A stretch of DNA of 64,000 bases from Gnetum montanum (Eukaryota > Streptophyta > Gnetopsida > Gnetales > Gnetaceae). Shown piece by piece: positions 49,201 to 61,200 of this stretch. The notes below the pieces were generated by a model. It searched no databases. It saw nothing but the letters and a program-made list of their open reading frames with translations, and was not told the origin of the DNA. The position numbers were made by a program, and so were the translations under genes. The stretch covers positions 1,669,375 through 1,733,374 of the forward strand of contig MNCI01013908.1 of the NCBI GenBank assembly GCA_015680685.1, read 5' to 3'. The first letter of the stretch is position 1, and the number at the start of each line of letters is the position of its first letter.

Positions 49201-52200
49201 CTAATTAATCTAAGGAACAATAATTAAATCCTAAGCTAGCCTACACAATGAACATTTTTTCTTGATTTACTATATACATCTTGAACTCATGTGATCGTTG
49301 TTGGGTTACCAAGTGTTCACAATTGGGTGTACCAAGTGAGAGCACTATTGGGATTACCAAACGATATGTGTTTATGCTTGAAATTAGTTGTATTCATTCC
49401 ACCATGTCTAATGTACATGGGAAAGTAAAAGACATAAAAAATAAAATCTAATCTAAGTCAAAGTGTTGCAATGGAGTCAAACACTTTCTATCTTTATTGC
49501 CATTTATGCAAGTTGTCTAGGTATAATGCACTCAAATAAAGACTTTGTATAATTGCTTTGGATCATGCTACAAACACTTACTAATTGTTACTAAGACTTA
49601 TGAAAATAAAGTGCAAGAGTTTTGCTACTTGCTACAATAATGGATGCCCTTAATGTGGTAGGTGCCTTGTATGTATAGGTATTTATTATTATTGTGTCAA
49701 TGTATTTGCAACATCATAGCTCCATCATTGATCAAAATACTGTTCATCATTAGCAAATGGGAATTATCAGGAGATAGCTTTCAGACAATCCTAGTGTGGG
49801 TCATTTGGAAGGCCAGGAACCATGCTGTTTTCTAGGTTGTGTTGCTTCTTGCTCCTCAAACATGGCTACTCATTGTGTGCCAACTTTGGAGGGAAGGTGT
49901 TTATAACACGGGACAAACTCCCAGTTTTGAGCTTGATTGCATCAGTTTCATGCAAAATTATTGGCATTAGGAGCTTTTTACCATGGTAGGTTGGGATGAT
50001 GTGTTGCCACTGTTGAGGGGAGAAAGGGACCTTAACACACCTACCTTCTTCTAGTGTTGGTGGGGTGAACTTATGCAATTTAGGGGGATCAAGGCTCCTA
50101 TTTTGAAACAGGCCATTTTTGAGGCACTGGGGTTCCCTTAGAGTGGGAGGTTGCTTTGTCAAGCTCCAAAGGGCTATGGGATGTTGTTGATTTTTTCCTT
50201 AGTGGGGTTCCCATGGTGGTGGGTGGCTAGGTCCTTTGGTCCTCACAGTTACCCTTGTCAAAACAAGTGTCTAAGGTTGTTGAGTAGTTCCTAGTGCAAT
50301 TGGGGGAGGCATCCAAGTTTAGTGAGGTGCATTTTGCATTTTTGAAATGCTTGTTCTTATATTGCAGGGTTAGTCTACCGAAGTATTTTCTTGCCTCCTT
50401 GCAGAAATGACACCCCACTAAACATTTGGGGCTTATGTTGGCTTTGTGGGGAGTTGTAAAGACCAAGCTTGAACAAAACAGAGTTGCATAGGATGTGCCA
50501 CCCCCATAGTTGCATTTGGGCAACTGGTTTAGGGCTACTTACATTAGGAGGTCAATTGTTGCAGGGGAGGGGTCTAGTTACAATGCTAGTGATAATGCCA
50601 ATGTGGAGGAACTTGGATATCACAATGTGGATGCTAAGGAGATTGTTGAGACAAGGACTTCAACTAGGGTGCAGTGTAGCCCAATGAAGAAAGAAGCTGG
50701 AGGAGGAACCACAACAAAAAATGGATGTAGTGATTAAAGAGATAAATATCAAAATGCGGAAAGAAACAGAGGAAAGTATTAGGGTGGTGGAGAAAGAAGT
50801 GGTTGAGTAGGCCCAGGTGGAGCTTGCTACCAAACTTTAATTATTGGAATAGGAAATCCAACGGTGAACCCAGGAGGAGATTGTTAGAATCATTGAAGAC
50901 ATCGAGGTTAGGGTCAAGTATGAGGTCGATAAGCAACACCAAATTGAATGTGAGCTTATTAGGAAGTAACTTTGGGAGGAATTATTGCTGGATATGTGCA
51001 CATAGGAAGTAGAGTGGGAAGCTAAGGAAGAAGAATGGTGAAGGGTGGAGGTACAAACTTAGTGACAACAAGAAGAATAGTGATGAAAATTGGAGGCATA
51101 GGCTTAAAGGTTGAAAGAGGAGGAGATTCAGAGACTTGCAGCTAAAGAGAAGAACAGGAGGGTAGGAGGGTAGAAGTGCAGGAGCTTCATGAAGTTAGAA
51201 ACTTATTAGAAAGGTGCAAATGGGAAATGCCAATGACTAGCTGAACAAAGGGAAATGTTCATATTACGAGTTGGGCATAAATATTAGAGCTATGAGTCAA
51301 AACATTAATAAATTTGTCAAGAAGAATGCTCTACTCTTCCATCCTAACAAAGGGCATCATGTATTGGCAGAGGAGTAGTTGTGACTGGATAAATTTAAGT
51401 GATTGGATGAGGCACATTGGTTTACTAAAGATGAGGAAGATCGTGTTATGCTAGATGCCATGCATAGAGAAATCAAAGATGTTTTTGCACATGTGCATTT
51501 TTGCCTTTTCCCAATGATGTAGTTTAGGTTGTCTGTTTGTGAGAGGGACGAGTCAAAGGTTTTTGAGCATTAACGATCAAATGACGGTCTTTGTAGTTAT
51601 GAACATCGGTAGGACATGGGACATTGTTTAGGCCATCCCTTTTTGTCTTTTTTCATAATGAATGATGAAATTCTGTTTTTTTTTTCTTTTGGGTGGATCT
51701 CTACCTTTGTTGGGGTGGGACTCCACCTTCTCTTTTGTTTCTGTTCTGCAGTGAGCTTTTTGCTCACTTCAATTTGTACTTGTATCTTTTCTGTTAATAT
51801 AACTGTGACCTTTTATTAGAAGAAGAAGAAGAAGTAAATGCATAGTTCTGCCCCTCTTCAAGCTATAAATAGGGCTCAAGGCCCTCTCATAGACTCTTGT
51901 TGGCTAAGTTGAACTATGTAATTGCTGCTATTTTCATTTGAAGTTTGAAGGAGGAGAAATTTTTTGCTGCTAAAGTCCCTTGAGACTTCAAGCTATTTTT
52001 CTTTTCTTGTTTTCCTATTTTGCAATGTCCATATGCTGTTTTGGTTTAGATTTTCATTTTAGTTATTTTACACTTATCTCACAAATCTCAATCTCACAAT
52101 CATTTCACATTGATCTCATATTGATTTCACATTATTTCATAATTTACAGCTAATCTCACAATATTTTCAAGTTTATCTCTCAATTATGTTTCATGCATGT

Positions 52201-55200
52201 TGAATTTCTACCAAGTTTCTATAGATTTATGATGTTTTATGTATCAGTCATGCAATATGTTTTAATTCTAAGCTAGTTTGAATTGTATCTCATAATTTTC
52301 AGGCAATCCATTTAAAGGGTTTTGAGGTGATTATTCTGGATCTTCTTGAAAACCCCATTTCAATTTTAATTTATCTATCAATTGCAATTCATTTTATGAT
52401 TGTAGGCACATTGAGGCATGAATTTGAATGTTAAAACTAGTTCCAAATGAATTAATACCTGGATCTAGTTGTTTTCATGAGATCTCTCATGAATTGAAGT
52501 TCTTTTTACAAAGTTTTAAAAATAGGACATAAAACCCTCAAGTTTGCATTTCAATTCTACCAAATTGTTGATTCATGCTAAAATCAATCTGGATCTGTAC
52601 TTTGATTATTTCATTCTATTAAATCCTTGAAGGATTGGTCTTAAATTGTCCTCAAACTGATTGTTTGAAGTGATTTTGCTTTTAATTTTATGCAGTAGGT
52701 CCCACCGTGACCTCATCATGACCCCATAATTTAATCACGACCCATAGTTTAATTGTGGTTGAATTGCAACCACTCTCTGTTCTTTCTGAGCAAATTGCAA
52801 CTCATGGTTCACTTTCAATCTTTGTCGCTACCTTACCACGACTTGCATTTAACTTGCAGTCTTACCAGATAAATGATAGCTGTTGTTTCTTGTGTGAAAG
52901 GACCCGTTGCGACTTGTAGCTAGCTTGTGGTCTTCTATCACAACTTGTATTTCAGCTTGCGGTTTATATAATTTAGCTCATGGTTTCATTGTGGTTTTGC
53001 TAGTTTTCACTGCAACCAAGCTCTTACTCATGGTCCTTGCAATTAGTTTTTTCAATGCACTTTGGCCTCTATCCTACTGAATTAGACACTCGATGCCTCC
53101 CTTGCCGTTGCTGCACACTCTGATAAGCTATTTGTTTCTGTTATTTCCTATGAATTCTCTTGTAAGTTTTGCATTTAGTTCAACTATTATGTTGGTGACA
53201 TGTTCTAATGTTTTGAAAAGAGTTCTCAATTATAATATTGATAAGCTTGAGGCCAGATTTTTGACTATGAGCACTTTTTATGTAATGCGTATTAAATGAC
53301 GTGATGATGATTGTTTCTTTAAAGAAATTGAGTATGTCTGTCTAATTTTGAGGTTTTAACATAGTGGCATTAAAGCCGGGTTGGTTGTATTAACTGTTTA
53401 TCTTTGTGGCTAGGTTTTGGCTAAGATGGTTTGAACTATGTTTATGTCATAAATTAAGTTTACATGAGGACCTGAACCCTTGATTTGTTTTGCTGAAATT
53501 TAGTTATATTTGACTTTTCAGTTCTTTAGTCGACCCTAATCTTGAACACTGGTGCTCAGAAAATTGCATGAAATTAGTGGAAAAAATAGACAAAATAAAA
53601 ACTTACAGCAGATGTATAATCAACAGTAAAGTTGAACATGGCCCAAAGGAACCATCCTAGTGGCAACATGCTTGAGTTACTTTGGCACAATTAGTCATTC
53701 TGTTGCATACTACTGTGAAATAGAATGTAGATGTGGCTAGAATGCATTATTGTATAGAGGCAAATATCATACAAAATATGATGTTTTAAACAATTTTTTA
53801 AAACATATGCAATTCTATTGCAAAACATAAAGGAACCGATCACCCTGGTAACCTACCAAGGTTTCTTAGGGCTTGCCTTGAGTTACAAAGATCAAAGAGG
53901 CACTCCAGCCTTATTCTGGCCCTTTGGTGAGCCCCCAGGGTTGTGGCTGATGCTTGCATGGATCCCTCATCATTGGTTTTGGCTCCATCAGTTTTAGCTT
54001 TGTCAGCTAAATTCAAGCTCTTCTATTCTCATAAGGATTGTATTGTGCATATGGACCTTACGAATCTAGGCTTGACAGAACATGTTGTGGGGGAGACATC
54101 ATTGGATGAGGAGTCTGGGAAACCATTTTTCACTACTGTCCTCATTGCCTATTGATATTGGGCATGAGGTGAAACAGTTGGTTCTGGAGCAACTATTTAT
54201 GTAGATAGATGTTGAGGAGCAGGTTTGCTATGTGGAGGTAGTTGTGAAGCAGGTTGTGTAGGAGTATATTAAAGCAAATATGGTTTGGATTCTTGAAGAA
54301 TTGGAGTAACATTTCAAGAAGGATGGTGAAGCCTATAAGGGTATTGAGCTTAAATAGTTACGAATTTATATTTATAGGGGGCTATTAGAGGGGGCTATTA
54401 GAGGAGGCTAGGCAGGCTATGGAATGACAACGAGAAAAGGAACAACGAAGAAAGATAGAGGAGTAGAGGAGGCAGCAAGAGGAGTTGGTCCAGAAGCATG
54501 CTGAGGAGGCCACTAAAGGTGAAGCTTGTCAGCTATTTTGTGTAGATGTTGGGCACTGTCAACAAGAGTAGAAATGTGTCGGCATGGAATGCGAACATTG
54601 TACAATAGTTAAAGCTTCCATGGAGCAGTGGTTTAAAGATGATAAGTGGCTGTATATGGAGCTTGGTGTGAATTCCTGATCCACTAATAAAAAAATCAAG
54701 GTGTTGATGCTTTAGTAGGTAGCATTGTTGCACCCCAATAAAACTTTTCATCTTAAACTAGAAGACGTTGTTGCCCATCAAGCAGAGTTGTAGAGCCTAA
54801 ATGAAGCATATGATTTTATGAAGTTTTTAGAAGACTTGAAGATTATGAATCATGTTCACTTGGCTATGAATTTTGGTTGCCTTTATTTGCCTTTTTCTTG
54901 ATGGGGTTGTCTTTTTTGGTCGTTTTGTACAAGGATCATGTTTTGTCTTTTTTGACTTTAAAGACATTTTCAGCATGCTTTTTTGAAAAAGTAGCATAGC
55001 TAACTTTTTTGAAAAAAGTAGCAAAAAAATAGCAACCTTTTTGAATAAGTCTTTCAAATATAATAAAATATTTATAATTTATTCTAATTGAAAAAAGTAA
55101 ATTCAGAATTCCTCAATCTTAATTAAAGCTAAAAAATTTAATAAAAATTAATTAATAGACTTCCTCTTTTACTCCTAAGCCTCAAACAACTTATAATGTA

Positions 55201-58200
55201 CACATTAATGATTAGAATGAGTTTTTAGCTGATCTTCTAGAATGCAATCAATTTGACACACCGTATGATAGTGATGATGATTACATTCCTAATGAAATGT
55301 TGATGACATTGCTAACAGGAGCTGATGTACCTTTTGATGTAAATTTAGAAAAGGAACCTTTGATAACTATGAATGCAAATTTAGAAATGGAGCAAGATGC
55401 ATAAGCATTGGGAGCTATTAGAGTGGATATTGAATAATCAATTCAAGAAGCTCAATTTTATTGAATAAAAAGAGAGATAGAGATACACCAAAAATACTAT
55501 TGGATGCATCTGATTCATAGTTACTTTGTTGCTTTATGTTTAATATATTATGAACAGTTTACAATTAGACATTAATGTAACATGCTTTATCTTTTTAAGA
55601 TTTTGTTGAAGTATGATTTTGTAAACAAATGAGCTTTAATAGTATTTAAGCTTATACTATATTATATTTTGCAACTTCATATATTGATTATGTTTTCTGT
55701 TAATATGCTTTTTAATTTCTGTCTTTAATTGTGATATCTATGTTTATTATGCACAGTTATAGGATGTGCAATATGAAACCTCTAAAATATTGCCTTTTTA
55801 AACATGCTAACTTTTTCTGTAGGCTTTTTCCAAACGTTTGCTGATTTCTTGAATTGTCTAACCTTTTTCAGGAAGCCAGAAAAATTGTATTGCCGACTTT
55901 TTAATCACTGGAACTTATATTGTTGTGATAAGCCTAGGATGACAATGACTTACTTCTAGTAAGAGTTGAATTAACATTATAACTAAATCTTGGATACCTT
56001 TTTTTATTCTTACATAACAAGTATGTTTTGGTCTACTTCTCTGTATTATATTGTTTCAACTTTAATAAAATAGTCTCTTCTAATAGATGCATTTTCTTGC
56101 TTCCTCAGCACATGATCAGACCATCTAAGATGACTTTTCTTAATATTTTTATCTATAGGTGCTACCCTAAAGATCCCTTAATAAGAGAGTTGATTCTATT
56201 TTTCCTATAGACAACAAACATCCATTTCAACATTCGTGTCCCTGCTATATGTATCGGTTGAGTGTGGTGCTTGTTGATAAATCACTATTTTTCACCAAAA
56301 TGGATCTCATGTTTGATAATGGCTTTTTAGAACTTTTTCTTCAACAAAATTATATGAAAAATTTCTTTAACTATTATGTGAATTTAAGGTTGACATGTTG
56401 CATATAGGATGTTTGAACATGTAACCTATCCTTGTTTTGCATTTGAGTAATCTATATTTGGTTTAACATCTTTCCCTAATTGTTCAAAATACAAATTTTA
56501 ATCAATGGTGTTGTATTTCGATTGGAAACTTATTAGCTTGTCAAGGCAATAGGTTGTGAGTTTGAGTTTCACTGACATATGCTTGAATTAAATTTATTGA
56601 CGTCTCCCATAATAACCCTACTATCTCCCCAACTCCACATTTTCAGGTTGTGGTTGAGGGAAGGCTTAGTTATTATATGCTTAAATCAATCTATCACTTA
56701 AGAAACAGATTATTTGAAAGCAGCACTTCTTAAGACAGTTGATGAGAAGAACTATTAAATCTATTCAGGTTAATCTTTCAACCCAATATGTAGCATGCTA
56801 CTGTGTCAACTTTTAAAATGACCTTGTAGGAGCTTTTAACTGTAATTTTGTTTGCGTAGCATCTTCAGATAGTGCTCAGCGGCACATTATTTTATGTTTC
56901 CACTAGAAATATACCTTACAATAGATTATGATTATTATCACGAGTGAATGTTAATGCGGATAATTAATATCACTATTTTGCTAATTCCTGTAAACTTGAT
57001 TTCTTGCAGTTTCATAAGTTTGTATTTTGAATGTTCTCACAGATTAGGAACTGTGCAGTTTTTGATTTGTCGGGATAGTGAAGGGGAATTGCATGCTTTT
57101 CACAATGTTTGTCGGCATCATGCTTCTCTTGTTGCGTTTGATTCTGGGAATGCCTCGTGTTTTGTCTGCCCATACCATGTAAGTATTTTTTTTTAAAAAA
57201 ATTTGTTCATTTTTAGGTTTTATTTGCATAGCCCATAATTTTATAAATTAACAGATGTTCATTTGTCTCTACTTTTAGTATTCAAAATGTGGCTAGCATC
57301 GTAGAGAATAGATTGACTTTTTCAAGTATTTACCTCTTAAGAGAACATCTTGAAACAATGTATCATTGTTGGCTCTCTTTAATGAAGATGTTTAAGTAGT
57401 TGCCCCTGCAAATGTGGATGCTCCATATGCTTTAAGAGTAACGTTTGGAGTTGATTATAAAAGAACTTAGCAGATTTGCATGTAATGTTTCTGTGTCTCA
57501 AATTGGACATCACAAAGGTTTATGACATAGTCAGCTGGGAGGTGCTCACCACCGTTATGGTGTTGAAAGGGTTTGACCCAAAATTCGTGTGATTATGCAT
57601 CCACCTACAGGCATCAACCGCATTTTCCTTCGACGTGGGGGTCGACTTTGGGGTTTCTTGTCCCTTGGAAGGGGATTGCAGCAAGAGAATCCTCTTTCAT
57701 CGTTTGCCTTTTATCATTGCCATGGACTTGTTGAAGTACTATTGCAAGGCTGTGGGGCTGGGGGGACTGATGGTCATAGGCGTTGAGTGTCTTGTCAAAC
57801 ACTATGTTGATGACATGATGCTTCTCAGTCGAGTCGACGTCTCGTAGGTGCGATGTATTAGTTGGGTGCTTACATTGATGGAGGCAGAACTTGGCCTGGT
57901 GGTGAATCAGGACAAGTTGTTTGCGCACTTCCTCAATGTGGATGCACAGATTAAGGGTTGGGTCACATAGGTGTTGGGGTTCCCTCCTAGGATGGCTCAG
58001 GACTCCTATCTTGGTATCCCGCTTTTTGCTTGGGGTCGTTGCGTAGCTTGGGGGGAGGTTCCGAAAAAAATTGAGGGTTAGGTGCATCATTGGGCTAATT
58101 GGTTTCTCACCCAGAAAGGGTGGCTGGTGTTGGCGTCTAGGGTGCTCACGGTGATGGCATGCTTTGTGGCTGTTGTAGCAACCCCTCTGTAGGTTGTGAT

Positions 58201-61200
58201 CCAGATTGTTAATTAGCTTATTCGAAATTTTGTGTGGTCGGGCAGTAGAGGGGGGAGCAAATTACACTTGGTTGGGTGGGACCAGATTGCGCATCCTCGA
58301 GAAGTGGGGGGCTTGGGTGTTTCCAGATTTGAGGATGAGCTAACGATTGGACAATAGTGGCTGCTTTTATGGTTCACTCACTAGGGTGTGGGGACTGCAC
58401 AGTGGGTACAAATCATGAGAGAAAAATATGTTAGGTGGTAGATGGGGACCTTGGCGCATCAGTGTGATTTACAAAATTGATCAAATAATTCGGCAGGCGG
58501 GCAAAGTGGGGAAGAAGCTACACTTGGTTTGTTGGGAGTTGACAGTGCGTCCAAAATTGGCAGGGGGAATCGGGCTATTGACTTTCCAAGATGAGGTTAC
58601 ACTGGGTATGTAGCGCTTGGTTAATAGGCTCTTGGAGCAAGAGGAGGGACAAGCGCCATGGGTGAGGCTTTTGCAGCAGAAGTATTGAAGATGGGAGGTT
58701 GACGCTAGGGGCTCACATCTCTAGAAAAATATCTACTAGCATGTGTGGGAAATGGAGGCCAAGGCGTTGCTAGGTAAACCTCCATCAAAGGTGGTCAAGA
58801 GTATGCACCTGTCGATGGTGGGGTGGAATGAGATTTGGAAGGGGAGGTTGCCCAAGAAGATCAAGGCATTTGGCTGGCTTATTTGGCATAAAGCACTGTT
58901 GGTGCAGATGCTCTTAAGAGCACAAGGAATAAATATGAACACTACTTACCCTCTTTGCTTAGCAGCGGCTGAGACAATTGAGCACTTTATTTATTAGTGT
59001 GACTTTATGTGGGAGGTTTGGAAGGTGGCAGAAATTGGGATTTCGAGTAACATCAATGGAGATTCCAAAGCGTTGGCTATTTCATGGCGGGGATGGAAGA
59101 GCAAGAATCACCTGATTTTTTGTGAATAAAGGTTGCCTATGCCTTTTTTTGTTGCTTTAGCTAGGATTTATTTGTCGGCCAAAGCAGGTCACAGCATGGG
59201 ATAGGGACCAACCTTTGAATTGGCTGTCACAGAGTTTGTAGGGGATGCGAAGCTATGATAGATGATAGAGAGGATGGGATGGGTGGACATGCTCCAACGG
59301 ATGGAGGGGGAGCTAGGGCTGTTGAAGGAGAGCTTCTTTGACAACTGGGTTGGGGACGAAACCAGATTAAGGTGCAGATGGATTAGGGTCACCAAGATGG
59401 TGCTGGAGGAGGTTTTGGTTGTGCCGGCAGAAGGGGAGCTTATTGCCCTAGCGATCCATACTCAGATGCATGTTGTTGAGTTCTTTCAAGGTGTAGTTCT
59501 GTAGATGGCTAGTGGGCACATTTGTAAGAATAAGATGACGAGGATGTGGTAGAATGTAGCGGTGTTCGTTGATCGGTACTTCATGTAGTTTGGGTCCTCT
59601 CACATACTTGTGGGAGTGCATTTTGCTTTTTTGTAGTGCATGAGGCATGGTATTCGGATTAACCTTCCTTGATTTTTTTCGGATTCGTTGCAACGGAAGT
59701 GGCTTGGGCGGCATTTGGGGGTGATATTGGCTCTGTGGAGGTTGGGGCAGACGGAACTCCTTGTATAACTGATGGTGGAGCCTAGATTGGTTTATCAGAG
59801 GCAGCACTGGTGGGTTATGCAAGGGCCTTAGCTCATGGCGGAGTAATGGGGGATGATAGGAGGGGCTGTGGAGCAGCAATGCATGGATTGAGGGGCAAAG
59901 GGCTTCGAAAGGGGTGCAATAGACTCGCGATATCCTTTCAACAGATTTTTAGGAAAGGATGGATGAGGCGTGCCAACATGCAATGGAGCAAGCAAGGAGG
60001 GAGGAGAGGGTGGTGTGGCACTCTCAATGGGAGAAGATGCAAGCAACGGTCCAAAGGGAGGCAGATCTCCAACAGGCTAGAGACTTGCAGTTGATGGAGG
60101 ACCTATTTGAAGGACATAGTGTGGAACACATGCATATGGTGGAAGCGCATAGGAAGCGATGGGAGAATTGTGAATTATAGGGGTTTCAGAGGGTGCTGCC
60201 AGGGATAACACAAATGGTTATGGAAGGGGATGCAGATCGGGGTGTGACGCAGGAGGTTCAAACGACACTAGATCAAATGGTGCTGTCAGATACATCTTAT
60301 ACGGAGGGGTAGGGGGCTGAGGACTGGGTTGCAAGGGCTAGTTTGGCAAGAGATTTGAAAGGGTAATTCCAGGTGCATGGAGAGAAGGAAGGGGGGGTGG
60401 GGGGGCGGTGGCTGTGTTTGGGTTGCATTTGGGTTCTCAGTCAGGACCCAGAGTTGGTAGGTTGCAGTTGGTTAGTTCCTTTTCCAGCTAGGGTTTTGGG
60501 AGGGGTTTGTGGTTCTATTGCAGCCCTATGGCTGGTTTTGTTTATTTGGGGTGAGGGGGAGAAAGGCAGGGATTGTTGTCCTATTTGGTATGCGGGCTTC
60601 AGCTTGGGCTTTATGCCATTGTACATACATTTTTTCTTGAGTTAATGCATCTGGACTTATTCTCAAAAACAAGTCAAATACCTTAGCTAATTATTAAGTA
60701 TGAAATTAGGTGAAATAGTTTAACCTAGAGCCCAAATGACTTCTTATCATAATTCATGTGGATTCATTTTGGGAAAAGCCAATAAACATACATGATCAAA
60801 CATATAATATTTACTTTGGGGCATTTTGTAGCCGAAATAGAGGGAAATAAACGCTTGTAAATAAATGAAGTTAGTATAATAGAACAAAAATGAATAGGTA
60901 ATAAATTGCTTGCATCAAATAAATGTCTAAGCTATAGTAGAACATATAATGCAACAACCTTAATTTTAAACTTCTCAGCCTTGCATGAGTTCATGCAACT
61001 CCTATTTCTAATTTTAATCTCTGTTAATTTTTTAAATATGTAGCTTTTATAATCATGTTTAGAGAAAAATAAATTAGTTTTACAAGGCTAGGATGATGAT
61101 GATGGTTTCAACATATGGCTCAACCATTTGTTTACCAAATTTTCAGGCTTGGACTTATGGGCTAGATGGTAAGCTGCAAAAGGCAACAAGAATTGGTGGG

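Noticed and set aside
53943-55057. Functional host DnaJ gene
   Set aside because: Stops interrupt the J-like segment and the coiled coil, HPD is HPN, and related copies are clearly repeat-borne.
57614-58090. 158-codon minus-strand ORF over the LINE
   Set aside because: The + strand carries RT motifs including YVDD in the same place; the minus ORF is a GC-rich shadow.
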